From assembly GCF_013282745.1 (NCBI RefSeq), contig NZ_CP054044.1, positions 310,001-374,000 on the forward strand: a stretch of DNA of 64,000 bases, read 5' to 3'. Below, one piece after another: positions 23,025 through 32,986 of this stretch (its first letter is position 1; each line of letters opens with the position of its first letter). The stretch comes from Yersinia bercovieri ATCC 43970. GTDB lineage: Bacteria; Pseudomonadota; Gammaproteobacteria; Enterobacterales; Enterobacteriaceae. Made by a program: the position numbers and the translations under genes. The notes below the pieces were generated by a model. It worked only from the letters and a program-made list of their open reading frames with translations, was not told where the DNA came from and ran no database searches.

Positions 23025-25703
23025 ATGTCTGAAAATCATACCGAGCACTCTGAATCACGCGCGCTCACGCTGACTATTCCTGAGCAGCCCCCATCACCCA
23101 GCACCTATCTTGATGGCGAGCTTAATTGCCAGATACTCAAGCAACGGCTTGAGACGTTTCAATTCTGGCTAACTGAAGCATTCAACGGTGGAATAAGCGC
23201 CGAGATACTCATTGCTGCGCGCAGTGATTACATTGATCGTCTGTTACGGCGACTATGGACATTCTATGGCTTTGATGAGGTGCCAGAAACCGCGCTGGTC
23301 GCCGTCGGTGGCTATGGTCGGGGCGAACTACATCCCCTGTCAGACATTGATGTGCTTGTCCTAAGTAAGCAGCGCCTAAATGATGAACATGCTCAGAAAA
23401 TCGGTCAGTTGATTACGCTGCTATGGGATCTGAAGTTAGAAGTCGGCCATAGTGTGCGGACGCTGGAGGAGTGCTTGCTGGAAGGGCTAGCTGATCTCAC
23501 CGTTGCCACCAATATGATTGAATCTCGCTTAATTTGTGGCGATGTGGCCCTGTTTTTACAGATGCAAAAACACATTTTTAGCGATGGATTCTGGCCTTCA
23601 CCCCAATTTTTCCATGCTAAAGTTGCCGAACAGCAAGAGCGGCATAAGCGCTACCACGGCACCAGCTACAATCTCGAGCCAGATATCAAAAGCAGCCCTG
23701 GCGGATTAAGGGATATCCATACCCTACTCTGGGTGGCGCGTCGTCATTTTGGTGCTACCTCATTAAGTGAGATGGTTGATTTCGGTTTTCTGACCAAAGC
23801 TGAGCGCAACGAACTGATTGAAAGCCAAAGTTTTTTATGGCGTATCCGTTTTGCGCTGCATCTGGTATTGACCCGTTACGATAACCGCCTGCTATTTGAT
23901 CGCCAACTCAGTGTTGCCCAGCTGTTGCAATATCAGGGCGAAGGCAATGAACCGGTCGAGCATATGATGAAGGATTTTTATCGTATGACACGCCGGGTTA
24001 GCGAACTGAACAATATGTTGTTGCAGCTGTTTGACGAAGCCATACTGGCGCTAGATACCAATGAAAAGCCGCGCCCGCTGGATGATGAATTTCAGTTACG
24101 TGGCGATCTCATTGATCTGCGTGATGAGAATCTCTTTGTACAGCAGCCCGAAGCAATTATGCGCATGTTTTACCTGATGGTTCGCAATCAGGAGATCAAA
24201 GGCATTTACTCCACTACGATGCGCCGCTTACGCCATGCCCGCCGGCATTTGAAGCAGCCGCTATGTCACATTCCTGAAGCCCGTAAGCTGTTTATGGCAA
24301 TCTTGCGCCATCCAGGGGCGGTCTCCCGCGCATTGCTGCCAATGCATCGCCACAGTGTACTCTGGGCCTATATGCCGCAATGGGGCAGTATCGTCGGCCA
24401 GATGCAGTTTGACCTGTTTCATGCTTATACCGTTGATGAGCACACGATTCGGGTGCTACTTAAGCTCGAAAGTTTCGCCGATGAAAAGACACGGCCACAG
24501 CACCCTTTGTGTGTAGAGCTTTATCCACGCCTGCCTCAGCCTGAATTACTGCTGCTCGCCGCGCTATTCCACGATATTGCCAAAGGTCGTGGTGGTGACC
24601 ATTCAATTCTCGGCGCTCACGATGTGCTGGAATTTGCTGAACAGCATGGGCTTAACTCACGGGAGGCGCAGTTGGTCGCTTGGTTAGTCCGCTGCCATTT
24701 ATTGATGTCAGTAACCGCCCAGCGGCGGGACATTCAAGATCCGGATGTGATTCAGCAATTCTCCGCTGAGGTACAAAGCGAAACCCGCTTGCGCTATTTA
24801 GTCAGTCTGACCGTAGCCGATATTTGCGCCACCAATGAAACCCTGTGGAATAGCTGGAAACAGAGCCTGTTACGCGAACTCTATTTTGCGACCGAGAAAC
24901 AGCTACGCCGTGGTATGCAAAATAGCCCAGATTTACGTGATCGCGTCCGCCACCATCGGCTACAGGCCTTGGCACTGCTGCGGATGGATAATATTGATGA
25001 AGAAGCGCTACATCGTATCTGGAGCCGCTGTCGGGCCGATTACTTCCTGCGCCATTCACCCAATCAATTGGCCTGGCATGCCCGCCATTTGCTGGCCCAT
25101 GACTCAACCAAACCGCTGGTGCTGGTTAGCCATCAGGCAACCCGTGGCGGCACCGAAATCTTCATCTGGAGCCCTGATCGCCCATCACTATTTGCCGCGG
25201 TTGTCGGTGAGTTGGATCGCCGCAACCTGAGTGTCCATGACGCACAAATTTTCACCAACCGCGATGGGATGGCGATGGATACCTTTGTGGTGCTGGAGCC
25301 AGATGGCAGCCCGCTGGCGCAAGATAGGCATCCCATCATCAGCCATGCTTTAGAGCAAGCTATGACGCAACCAAACTATCAGCATCCGCGCGTCAGGCGG
25401 TTATCACCCAAGCTGCGGCATTTCAGCGTGCCGACTGAAACTAACTTTTTGCCGACTCACAATGAGCGCCGAACTTATCTTGAGCTAATTGCGCTGGATC
25501 AGCCGGGCCTACTGGCGCGCGTTGGCGAGATTTTTGCGGATTTAGGATTATCACTACATAGCGCACGTATCACGACGATCGGCGAACGGGTGGAGGATCT
25601 ATTTGTGTTAGCCGATAAAGATCGCCGCGCATTGAGTGTAGAAACGCGCCGTGAATTAGCACAACGGTTGACAGATACCCTCAATCCGAACGATAAACTG
25701 TGA
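23025..25703 (+). CDS. glnD: PII uridylyltransferase/uridylyl-removing enzyme
   Basis: Sensor of nitrogen status: uridylylates PII proteins when glutamine is low and deuridylylates them when it is high. The 892-residue protein has, in order, a nucleotidyltransferase domain ([16 protein letters not shown], acidic pair D107/D109), an HD phosphohydrolase domain ([13 protein letters not shown] near residue 515) and two C-terminal ACT domains that bind glutamine. Length matches E. coli (890). It lies between map and dapD, as in E. coli. Confidence 0.97.
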   Translation: MSENHTEHSESRALTLTIPEQPPSPSTYLDGELNCQILKQRLETFQFWLTEAFNGGISAEILIAARSDYIDRLLRRLWTFYGFDEVPETALVAVGGYGRGELHPLSDIDVLVLSKQRLNDEHAQKIGQLITLLWDLKLEVGHSVRTLEECLLEGLADLTVATNMIESRLICGDVALFLQMQKHIFSDGFWPSPQFFHAKVAEQQERHKRYHGTSYNLEPDIKSSPGGLRDIHTLLWVARRHFGATSLSEMVDFGFLTKAERNELIESQSFLWRIRFALHLVLTRYDNRLLFDRQLSVAQLLQYQGEGNEPVEHMMKDFYRMTRRVSELNNMLLQLFDEAILALDTNEKPRPLDDEFQLRGDLIDLRDENLFVQQPEAIMRMFYLMVRNQEIKGIYSTTMRRLRHARRHLKQPLCHIPEARKLFMAILRHPGAVSRALLPMHRHSVLWAYMPQWGSIVGQMQFDLFHAYTVDEHTIRVLLKLESFADEKTRPQHPLCVELYPRLPQPELLLLAALFHDIAKGRGGDHSILGAHDVLEFAEQHGLNSREAQLVAWLVRCHLLMSVTAQRRDIQDPDVIQQFSAEVQSETRLRYLVSLTVADICATNETLWNSWKQSLLRELYFATEKQLRRGMQNSPDLRDRVRHHRLQALALLRMDNIDEEALHRIWSRCRADYFLRHSPNQLAWHARHLLAHDSTKPLVLVSHQATRGGTEIFIWSPDRPSLFAAVVGELDRRNLSVHDAQIFTNRDGMAMDTFVVLEPDGSPLAQDRHPIISHALEQAMTQPNYQHPRVRRLSPKLRHFSVPTETNFLPTHNERRTYLELIALDQPGLLARVGEIFADLGLSLHSARITTIGERVEDLFVLADKDRRALSVETRRELAQRLTDTLNPNDKL

Positions 25704-25766
25704 TACAAATAACTTTTTAGCGATTAATTTACTTACAACTTCTTAATGTTAGGGAAGAGAAATAGA

Positions 25767-26591
25767 ATGCAACAACTACAAAACGTTATTGAAACCGCCT
25801 TCGAGCGCCGTGCAGAGATTACGCCAGCGAACGTAGACACCATCACGCGCGAAGCTATTAATCACGTGATCGATCTACTCGATACCGGCGCACTGCGTGT
25901 TGCAGAAAAAATTGATGGTCAGTGGGTCACTCACCAATGGCTGAAAAAAGCGGTGCTGCTCTCTTTCCGCATTAATGACAATCAGGTTATGGAAGGCGCA
26001 GAGACCCGCTACTACGATAAAGTGCCGATGAAGTTCGCGGGTTATGACGAAGCACGTTTCCAACGTGAAGGCTTCCGTGTGGTGCCACCGGCAACAGTGC
26101 GTAAAGGGGCCTTTATTGCCCGTAATACCGTGCTAATGCCCTCTTATGTGAATATTGGCGCATTCGTTGATGAAGGCACCATGGTCGACACATGGGCTAC
26201 TGTCGGCTCTTGCGCGCAAATTGGTAAGAACGTGCACTTATCTGGCGGTGTTGGCATTGGCGGCGTACTGGAACCACTGCAAGCTAACCCAACCATTATC
26301 GAAGACAACTGCTTTGTGGGCGCACGTTCAGAAGTGGTCGAAGGGGTGATCGTCGAAGAGGGTTCCGTTATCTCCATGGGGGTATTTATCGGCCAAAGCA
26401 CCCGTATTTATGATCGTGAAACCGGTGAAATCCACTATGGCCGTGTTCCAGCAGGTTCGGTTGTCGTTTCAGGTAACCTGCCATCAAAAGACGGCAGCTA
26501 CAGTCTATACTGTGCAGTTATCGTGAAAAAAGTTGATGCCAAAACACGCGGAAAAGTTGGTATTAATGAGTTATTACGCACTATCGACTAA
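25767..26591 (+). CDS. dapD: Tetrahydrodipicolinate N-succinyltransferase
   Basis: Lysine/diaminopimelate pathway: transfers succinyl from succinyl-CoA to tetrahydrodipicolinate. I chose the ATG at 25767 ([19 protein letters not shown]) with AGGGA upstream, giving 274 residues as in E. coli; an in-frame ATG at 25746 would remove that ribosome binding site. Hexapeptide-repeat left-handed beta helix covers roughly residues 100-230 ([24 protein letters not shown]). A hairpin terminator follows. Confidence 0.97.
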   Translation: MQQLQNVIETAFERRAEITPANVDTITREAINHVIDLLDTGALRVAEKIDGQWVTHQWLKKAVLLSFRINDNQVMEGAETRYYDKVPMKFAGYDEARFQREGFRVVPPATVRKGAFIARNTVLMPSYVNIGAFVDEGTMVDTWATVGSCAQIGKNVHLSGGVGIGGVLEPLQANPTIIEDNCFVGARSEVVEGVIVEEGSVISMGVFIGQSTRIYDRETGEIHYGRVPAGSVVVSGNLPSKDGSYSLYCAVIVKKVDAKTRGKVGINELLRTID

Positions 26592-26600
26592 TATTGAAAC

Positions 26601-26628
26601 AAGCGGGCTAACCACCCGTTTTTTTTTG
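26601..26628 (+). terminator. Rho-independent terminator after dapD
   Basis: AGCGGG (26602-26607) pairs with CCCGTT (26614-26619) including one G-T pair. It is followed by a run of about nine T residues, nine bases after the dapD stop. Confidence 0.8.
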
Positions 26629-26723
26629 CCTGATAAAGCAGTTATCGCCTGCAATCACATATTTTGGCGGAATTTACCGTCACAATAGAAAACTGTGGAA
26701 TATAAGACCAAAAAGGTGGCGCT

Positions 26724-27113
26724 ATGTATGACAATCTGAAAAGCTTAGGAATTACACAACCAGAAGATGTCGATCGCTATAGCCTGCGTCAGGAGGCCAA
26801 TAACGACATTCTGAAAATTTATTTCCGCAAAGATAAGGGCGAATTTTTCGCGAAAAGTGTGAAATTCAAATATCCGCGCCAACGCAAAACAGTGGTGGCG
26901 GATAATGCAGGCCATGGCTACAAAGAGATCAATGAAATCAACCCCAATCTACGTTATGTCATTGATGAGTTAGATCAATTGTGCAAACGCGATCAGATTG
27001 AAGTTGATTTAAAACGTAAAATCCTGGATGACCTGCGTCATTTAGAGAGTGTGGTCGCCAATAAAATTTCTGAGATTGAATCTGACCTGGAAAAATTAAC
27101 CAGTGGCCGTTAA
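26724..27113 (+). CDS. yaeH: UPF0325 family protein YaeH
   Basis: A 129-residue cytoplasmic protein nearly identical over its length to E. coli YaeH (begins [11 protein letters not shown]). It is highly charged, with a predicted helical C-terminal half (residues 80-126). No function is established for the family. A ribosome binding site AAAGGTGG precedes the ATG. It is the last gene of the conserved rpsB-yaeH block and faces the accessory protease gene. Confidence 0.93.
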   Translation: MYDNLKSLGITQPEDVDRYSLRQEANNDILKIYFRKDKGEFFAKSVKFKYPRQRKTVVADNAGHGYKEINEINPNLRYVIDELDQLCKRDQIEVDLKRKILDDLRHLESVVANKISEIESDLEKLTSGR

Positions 27114-27155
27114 ATCGGTTGCAGTTAAATCGTAGGGTAGATATTAAGTCTGATA

Positions 27156-27188
27156 CCTATTGTGGCGTAAACATCACGCCACAATAGG
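27156..27188. terminator. Perfect 13-bp inverted repeat in a convergent gap
   Basis: CCTATTGTGGCGT (27156-27168) is the exact reverse complement of ACGCCACAATAGG (27176-27188), with a seven-base loop. It lies between the convergent yaeH and protease genes. There is no T run on either side, so it is either a bidirectional barrier to transcription or a palindromic remnant. Confidence 0.55.
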
Positions 27189-27234
27189 GGCTTAATTCAG
27201 CCCTAACTCAAATCTATTAATCGTGATCTGCCAT

Positions 27235-29982
27235 TTAACGGTAGCCCGCGACTGCCGCAGAGCGCTCATTCATTGCCCGCACAGCATCATGTGCACCCAC
27301 AATTCCCATTGGTATGCCGTAATCTGCAGTATAGCGATTTGGGGTGGAATAATAGGGAATCGAATTGTCAGCCATAATAGTTGATAAAAGCCCGTAACCT
27401 GCATTATATGAGCCATCACTATGATAATGTTTCAGGCCCATATTATGGCCCATTTCATGGCGCATAACGGCTTTTCCACAATTTGTTGAACCTGTGGCAA
27501 CCATATTCTTGCTATTATTGTGGGTGCCTAGCCATGACAACCCACAACCATCTTCAGTACCTTTATAATAAATACCATCAGCTTTTAACGTATCCCGCCA
27601 CTCTTGTACAAGAGTATCATCACGTAAATCCCGAAGAGGATGGCCTAACTTGCTCCAGTGCGCTTTCGCCTCTATCTGCCGTAAACCCACCATACGGTAG
27701 CGAAAGTTGGCCCCAGAATTTTCCAGAGCCTCATTGGTTATATTAAGTTCTTCTATCAACTGAGCCCGGATGACATCTTCACCAAACTTGTCTGCGGCTT
27801 TATCGCTGTAAAGCAATAACATATCAATGGTGACTGTTTCGCGGAACCATAGCCCTTGCTCATCCACTTTAAATGCCACCGTCTCACCCTGAGAGACTTT
27901 ATAGTTTTCTTTACCCGCCGAAACTGAAATATCTGACTCAGCATCACTATTAATGATAACCCGACTACCTGATAACGGGTTTGTCGGTAACCGTAATTCT
28001 GGCTGATAATTATTGGTAGATATATTAATGATCGTTCGTGGCGTGCGTAATTCAGGAACTTCTCCACTAAGAATATCTTGCGATTGATAAACCGTATCCG
28101 GCGAACTGATTAATTGCCACTTTCCATTTTCAGCAATATAGAAAAAATCATACTGTTCGCCATTACGGAGCTTCATCACCCCCGGATCATTAATATGGGT
28201 AGTATCAATTATCGTTATCTTGTCAGTTGATGACTTCAGTGTGATTTTATCACGGTCCCCAGCTTGCTCAGGCAGTTTTATTTTGGCCAACCAATGACTA
28301 TCAGTAATATCGACCAGCGTGTTTTTTCCTGTTGGATATGGTATCTCTCCATCAGTGCTATCAAACTCGGCTCTTCTTATTGGCGCAGATTCAAATACCC
28401 AACCATTGAATTTTTTCAGATATTTTAAAACATACTGATCACCACTTTTTATCGTGCTGGTGCTGTTATATAGCAAATGCTCCGCAGCGATTTTTGCCTC
28501 ACTGTTTGTTGCGGCAGAGCGGATAATAATAAGCGCCCCATCCTCGGCGGCAGCTGGAAGCCTAATTTCAGGCACCCAGTTATAGCTCTCCATCATATAG
28601 TAGGTAATACCTTTTAACTTATCAGGAATAGTATTACCGACACTGTCTGGCGTCAGGAAGTTAATATCTGTCCCCTGGATAGTCCATTGCTGTATATCTT
28701 CACGGTATTCAAGAGAGTATTTACTGCCAGTTTCAATTTTTATTGTGGTAAATGGTAGATGCAGGTATGCATTATATCCTGCAAAAGATTGAATAACAAC
28801 GCGATCCCCCTGCTCAGGTTGCAGTGGTAAAAAGATATCTTTAGTCCAGTTACCATCTGAAAGTTTGAACTCCACCTCACTATGGCCTGAAGGTAATAAG
28901 CCACTATTTAATTTATTCGGTGTAGTGGATAAGGGGTTAGCTATCGGCCGTGCTTTTCGCTTTTGCTTCTCTTCATTATTAACATTTATATCGACTTCTT
29001 CACTCACTACGCCATCGGTAACATCTGGAGTTGAACCCAGTGATTCATTACTAATATTAGTCTGTTGTTTGGCAGGAGGAGTATGGCCACCACTGTTTGG
29101 CGTCAGAAAATCAATATCTGTTCCTTTTACACTCCATTGCTGAGTATCAGCGTGATATTCGAGAAAATATTGATCACCATTTTTAATACTCAATGAGCCA
29201 AATGGTAGATTTAGTGTTGAATTTTTAGCTGCTGAAGAACTAATCTCAACTTTGCATCTATCCGTCGGTTGTGTTGGTAATACAATCTCGTCAGTCCAAT
29301 TATCATCTGACAGATCATATGTAAATTTAACCACCTCATCACTATCATCTATATAGCTAATAAAAACTTCTGAATCAGGGCTTTCATCACTAATATCTTC
29401 CTGTGGTTGGATGGGTAAAGAGTCAAGCACCCAGCCAGTGCCATTACATTTAGACTGATATCTGAAAATATAGTGATCGCCACGCTTAAGTGTTTTTTCC
29501 TCTTTACTTAATCTATTAACACCAGAAATTTTTGAATCAAATTCTGCTGTTGAGCTAATAACAATGATATCGCCATCTTCTGCTCTAGTTGGCAGAGTCA
29601 CTTCATCTGCGTGATTACTATCATCCATCGAATAGCAGGTAAGATGGCTAGGATTATCAGGAGTAATATTGCCATCACTGTTTGGCGTCAGATAATTTAT
29701 ATCTGTTCCTTTGATACTCCATTGCTGAATATCTGATTGATATTCAAGAGAGTATTCACTGCCAGGCTTAACTTTCACTGAGGTGAAAGGCAGATGTAAC
29801 ATTGCATCCCAGGTTGCTGAAGAACGAATAACAACTCTGCTATTATCGGCAGGATAGTCAGGTAAAAAAATATCGTAAACCGGTTTACCCTCTGAAAGTT
29901 CAAATATGATTTCATCATAACCTGAAGGTAAGCTACCACAACCCAATTGATCCGATGTAACAGAAAGAAAAGTACTATTCAT
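27235..29982 (-). CDS. Multi-module protein with C-terminal metzincin zinc protease domain
   Basis: I do not recognise a named gene. The 915 residues hold about seven beta-rich modules of 70-90 residues: type A at roughly 24-101, 206-297 and 366-447 (each ending QQW...GTDI...LTP); type B at 112-190 and 458-535; and two divergent ones at 548-628 and 645-715. Residues 716-915 form a protease domain with the metzincin zinc motif HEMGHNMGLKH (842-852) and a Met-turn candidate M870 in STIMADN. This resembles reprolysin-like (M12B/M72-type) bacterial metallopeptidases. No classical signal peptide or membrane segment is visible, so the export route is unknown. The gene is visibly AT-richer than its neighbours and sits at a synteny junction, suggesting acquisition. 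Confidence 0.85.
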   Translation of the reverse strand: MNSTFLSVTSDQLGCGSLPSGYDEIIFELSEGKPVYDIFLPDYPADNSRVVIRSSATWDAMLHLPFTSVKVKPGSEYSLEYQSDIQQWSIKGTDINYLTPNSDGNITPDNPSHLTCYSMDDSNHADEVTLPTRAEDGDIIVISSTAEFDSKISGVNRLSKEEKTLKRGDHYIFRYQSKCNGTGWVLDSLPIQPQEDISDESPDSEVFISYIDDSDEVVKFTYDLSDDNWTDEIVLPTQPTDRCKVEISSSAAKNSTLNLPFGSLSIKNGDQYFLEYHADTQQWSVKGTDIDFLTPNSGGHTPPAKQQTNISNESLGSTPDVTDGVVSEEVDINVNNEEKQKRKARPIANPLSTTPNKLNSGLLPSGHSEVEFKLSDGNWTKDIFLPLQPEQGDRVVIQSFAGYNAYLHLPFTTIKIETGSKYSLEYREDIQQWTIQGTDINFLTPDSVGNTIPDKLKGITYYMMESYNWVPEIRLPAAAEDGALIIIRSAATNSEAKIAAEHLLYNSTSTIKSGDQYVLKYLKKFNGWVFESAPIRRAEFDSTDGEIPYPTGKNTLVDITDSHWLAKIKLPEQAGDRDKITLKSSTDKITIIDTTHINDPGVMKLRNGEQYDFFYIAENGKWQLISSPDTVYQSQDILSGEVPELRTPRTIINISTNNYQPELRLPTNPLSGSRVIINSDAESDISVSAGKENYKVSQGETVAFKVDEQGLWFRETVTIDMLLLYSDKAADKFGEDVIRAQLIEELNITNEALENSGANFRYRMVGLRQIEAKAHWSKLGHPLRDLRDDTLVQEWRDTLKADGIYYKGTEDGCGLSWLGTHNNSKNMVATGSTNCGKAVMRHEMGHNMGLKHYHSDGSYNAGYGLLSTIMADNSIPYYSTPNRYTADYGIPMGIVGAHDAVRAMNERSAAVAGYR
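28645..28700 (-). repeat. DNA-level repeat copy 1 inside protease gene (module A3)
   Basis: The segment starting GTCTGGCGTCAG and ending near GTCCATTGCTG closely matches segments at 29095-29150 and 29680-29730. All three encode the end of the type A modules (QQW...GTDI...LTP). Conservation at the nucleotide level indicates relatively recent internal duplication or gene conversion. Confidence 0.75.
29095..29150 (-). repeat. DNA-level repeat copy 2 inside protease gene (module A2)
   Basis: Begins GTTTGGCGTCAG and ends ACTCCATTGCTGAG. It is the copy closest in DNA sequence to the one at 29680 and encodes the C-terminal part of the second type A module. Confidence 0.75.
29680..29730 (-). repeat. 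DNA-level repeat copy 3 inside protease gene (module A1)
   Basis: Begins GTTTGGCGTCAG and ends ACTCCATTGCTGAA. It encodes the C-terminal part of the first type A module (residues about 85-101). Confidence 0.75.
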
Positions 29983-30175
29983 AGTGCTGCGTCTCTTAAA
30001 AAAAGTAAATAAGTCACTGCATTGGCAGTCGCAGCAACATTACACAGAGACCATTGATGAACCATTTAAGTGTGGGTTAATTATGAGAAATGAAGAAATA
30101 TTGAAGTTTATAAAGGAGTAGCCTCAGTTTTATTATGTAAATTAATTATTAACCCTGAGGCCAAACTACTGCTTA

Positions 30176-30625
30176 TTACTGAACTAATCGCCCCCATTGC
30201 TCGACCCATGGCGCGGAAACCGCTTCCGGCTCTGGCTGCTCAATAGCATCAATCTCTAATTTTTCACCAATCCGAGTTGCCCCCTGCTCTTGTAGCAACT
30301 CATCAAATGCACGCCCAGCGCCGCAGAAATTATCATAACTGCTGTCACCCAGAGCAATGACACCATAGCGCAGCTCAGGCTGGAATCCGACCTGATCGCG
30401 AACCGCCACAAAGAGCGAAGCAATGCTATCGGGAAAGTCGCCCTGCCCGGTGGTCGAGGTGATCACCAGAACATAATGTTGGCGATAGTATTGCCAGGCC
30501 TCTAAGGTACCCTCGTCGAACACTTTGACGTCGTGGCCCTGCTCTTTCAGTATATTCTCAGCCTCTTCTGCCACTAACAGTGCGTTACCGTAGACTGTGC
30601 CAACAAAAATCCCGATCTGAGCCAT
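30176..30625 (-). CDS. yqcA: Flavodoxin YqcA
   Basis: Short-chain flavodoxin of 149 residues, the same length as E. coli YqcA. FMN phosphate-binding loop GTVYGNA lies at residues 9-15, with the flavin loops [12 protein letters not shown] (from about residue 56) and [14 protein letters not shown] further on. It is probably an electron carrier; the redox partner is not established. It is the first gene of the truC-yqcC block and lies next to the accessory protease gene. Confidence 0.94.
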   Translation of the reverse strand: MAQIGIFVGTVYGNALLVAEEAENILKEQGHDVKVFDEGTLEAWQYYRQHYVLVITSTTGQGDFPDSIASLFVAVRDQVGFQPELRYGVIALGDSSYDNFCGAGRAFDELLQEQGATRIGEKLEIDAIEQPEPEAVSAPWVEQWGRLVQ

Positions 30626-30654
30626 AAAATAGATACCTTTTTAGCTAGAAAAAA

Positions 30655-31427
30655 TTATTCACTATCCTGACTGGCGGCTACAGAAAACTCAACCCTTTCA
30701 AGATGAGGGGCAATGCCCGACCAACCAAAATGTGACATCAATCCTTGCCAGGACTCATCCCAACGCGCAGTAAGCGAAAGAGCTTCACCGGTCACCGGAT
30801 GATTCAGTTCTAAATGGCTCGCATGTAGCATAAGTCTTGAACAATCAAAGTGTTGTGCAACGCCACGATTCTGTCGTAAGTCACCGTGAGTGCTATCACC
30901 GATGATTGGATGACGGATATGCGCCATATGCCGCCGCAACTGATGCTTACGTCCTGTTTCCGGCTTCAGCTCCATTAAGCTAAAGCGCGCAGTGTCGTAG
31001 CGGCCAATGGCCACAGGCATTTCCACTTGTGCAAGCGGCTGATGATGAGTGACTGAAGGCTGTGGTGCTTTATCTGGGCGAGAAAATTTATCAGCAATCT
31101 TATCCAGCTCTTCGGTCATTTCGTAATCAACCGTCCCCCCTCCAGCACATATCCACGGACTACCGCATGATATGTTTTCTGAATTTGATGCTGCTCAAAC
31201 TGCAAAGAGAGCGCACGAGCAACATCGCTGGATAGCGCCATCAACAATACCCCTGATGTCGGACGATCCAGACGGTGCACGGTATAGACATGTTGACCGA
31301 TTTGGTCGCGTACCGTTTGCATCACAAATACGGTTTCATTACTGTCCAGCCAGCTGCGATGAACCAGCCAACCAGCCGGTTTATTCACTGCAACTATATG
31401 TTCGTCTTGATAGATTATTTCCAGCAT
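30655..31427 (-). pseudogene. truC: tRNA pseudouridine(65) synthase, frameshifted
   Basis: TruC makes pseudouridine 65 in tRNA-Ile1 and tRNA-Asp. The gene is split into two frames. Codons from 31427 give the N-terminal part with catalytic D54 in HRLDRPTSG and end at a TGA at 31116-31118. The frame 30655-31119 carries the rest (TEELDKIADKF to the end). The break lies in a six-G run (plus-strand C at 31135-31140): adding one G restores GGTVDYEMTEEL, matching E. coli. The second frame has its own ATG overlapping the first stop (ATGA). It may be a mutation, a slippage-prone contingency site or a sequencing error. Confidence 0.85.
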
Positions 31428-31759
31428 TAGGCACTTTCTTTATTTAGCAGGTCATCGAGACGCTGTAAGTGCACCAGCAGTGTGGTGCAATCGGGCCGGT
31501 CATCACCACTCAGCGCCTCTTCAAAATAGGGCGTGATAGCAAAACGGGTGGGAAGTGGGCCGTTTGATTCCAGCAATGCATACATCCGGGGAATAAGCAC
31601 CCATTGCAACCACTGCTCAGCATCCATAGTGTCGATGCTGAAAGGTTCATTGCTTTCGAAAGCTTCTGCTTGCGGCGGAACTGTTTGCCAGAGATCAATG
31701 GCCCGCATAGCTAGCTCAATATCCTGAAGGCTCTGGCGCACTTTATTTTCTATATTCAT
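31427..31759 (-). CDS. yqcC: YqcC family protein (DUF446)
   Basis: A 110-residue cytoplasmic protein matching E. coli YqcC (109 residues) through the conserved EQWLQWVLIPRM segment. I chose the ATG at 31757-31759 (MNIENKVRQ); a start at 31813 would add 18 unrelated residues. The function is unknown. The stop codon overlaps the truC start by one base, so the two are translationally coupled. Confidence 0.9.
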   Translation of the reverse strand: MNIENKVRQSLQDIELAMRAIDLWQTVPPQAEAFESNEPFSIDTMDAEQWLQWVLIPRMYALLESNGPLPTRFAITPYFEEALSGDDRPDCTTLLVHLQRLDDLLNKESA

Positions 31760-31885
31760 GATTCTACTCTCAACCAAAAACAGCCATTCACCGGGCTGAT
31801 TCAACGGCGGCAAAGCATACCACTGAAGCAGGCTATGCCCAAACTCACACCATAGGCAACAGATATAACCTAAGCAAAATGCGGA

Positions 31886-32245
31886 TAAAAAAAGGGGTAC
31901 TGTTTTACCAGTACCCCTCGATTCGTTTTATAGCTATCCAGCTAAAAGTGATGCTCCCTGCTCAATCCTTGAAAACTTTTCCGTTCGGTTATCCTAACCA
32001 GCAATCCGTAGCGTTGTCCTACACCATCCCGGTGCTAATCCTGAAGTTATCCTAACCCACCATCCATCCTGAACCGGCTCTCAATCTCCATCCTGGAGGT
32101 GTCCTATGTTTCATCCTGAAACGTCCCTTCACTCGTCCTAAGCAGTCCCTGTGTTCTTCATCCTGAAGTGGTAGCATCCGCTACCTTCCTTCTCCGCCAG
32201 ATCCTATCCAGCGAGTAGAAGGATCGCTTAAACGACAAAGGGTGA
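31886..32245 (-). ncRNA. csrB: CsrB regulatory RNA
   Basis: CsrB sequesters the translational regulator CsrA. On the minus strand this 360-base stretch has no open frame but about two dozen GGA motifs. Many sit in hairpin loops such as TTTCAGGATGAAA, CTCCAGGATGGAG, GGTTAGGATAACC and CACCGGGATGGTG. Several segments match E. coli CsrB (for example AGGACACCTCCAGGATGGAG). It ends in a strong terminator: AGGGGTACTG pairs with CAGTACCCCT (31893-31918), followed by seven T. The location between syd and yqcC is the same as in E. coli. The 5' end is approximate, placed seven bases after TACAGT (32252-32257). Confidence 0.95.
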
Positions 32246-32382
32246 CAAGGTACTGTAAGGGTATTGATGCTGACACTTTTTCATATAAAAAAATGAACGT
32301 TTATAACAAAATGATTTTATTGAAGATAAATCTGGCACAAGAATTTTACATATGAGCAATAGAAGTGATGTCTCACAGCCCA

Positions 32383-32400
32383 TGTGCGAGATCTCTCACA
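32383..32400. promoter_or_regulatory. UvrY-type inverted repeat upstream of csrB
   Basis: The 18-base near-palindrome TGTGCGAGATCTCTCACA differs by few bases from the UvrY (BarA/UvrY response regulator) site known upstream of E. coli csrB. It lies about 140 bases upstream of the inferred csrB start, a similar distance to that in E. coli. UvrY would activate csrB from here (inference from sequence and position). Confidence 0.7.
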
Positions 32401-32434
32401 CGCACGGGCCTCTGAATACAGGATAACCACTTAT

Positions 32435-32986
32435 TTATTCAGGCAATAAGGGGCGTAATGCATCCAGGAAATGTATAAGCGTCGAAGCCAATAGCGTACG
32501 TTTACCGCTGCCAAATTGCTCTAACACCACATTGCCACTGACATTGCACAGTGAGGCCATGGTCATTTCTGACTCAGTGGTTGCCAAAAATAGCGTTGGA
32601 GAGAGTTTCAGTCTTTTTTGTGTTACCAGGTGACCAATCAGATTCTCCTGTAAGCGGATAAAATCATCTTCGCTCCACACTTGCAGCAAGCTGAAACGGT
32701 GATCACCAAGATCAGCCACCATGTCACCCGCATATTGGTAAGTGTAAAACTCATGAATATCTGGATGAAGCTGAATCTCCAGTGCCCGCTCAATATTGCT
32801 CAGATTGGCATCAGCAACACAGGGCTGAGGTAGCCAAATCACCTGATTATCCTGCGTTTCTAGGATGCAGGGTGAGGGTACGCCATAGAGTTCTTCACTG
32901 GCGGGAGGGTGCCCGGTTTGCTGCTGCCATAAATCGATATAGCGTTGAGTAAAACTGTTCAGTGCCGTTGAAACGTTCTGGTCCAT
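32435..32986 (-). CDS. syd: SecY-interacting protein Syd
   Basis: Cytoplasmic acidic protein that binds SecY and is thought to proofread SecYEG complexes. The 183 residues align with E. coli Syd (181) through [19 protein letters not shown]-like [25 protein letters not shown] and the C-terminal helix. It is divergent from queF, and csrB lies downstream on the same strand. Confidence 0.94.
   Translation of the reverse strand: MDQNVSTALNSFTQRYIDLWQQQTGHPPASEELYGVPSPCILETQDNQVIWLPQPCVADANLSNIERALEIQLHPDIHEFYTYQYAGDMVADLGDHRFSLLQVWSEDDFIRLQENLIGHLVTQKRLKLSPTLFLATTESEMTMASLCNVSGNVVLEQFGSGKRTLLASTLIHFLDALRPLLPE

Noticed and set aside
31886..32245. Regularly spaced ATCCT/AGGAT motifs that could suggest a CRISPR or tandem array
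   Set aside because: The motif spacing is irregular, there are no spacers, and the minus strand matches CsrB with hairpin-borne GGA motifs and a terminator.
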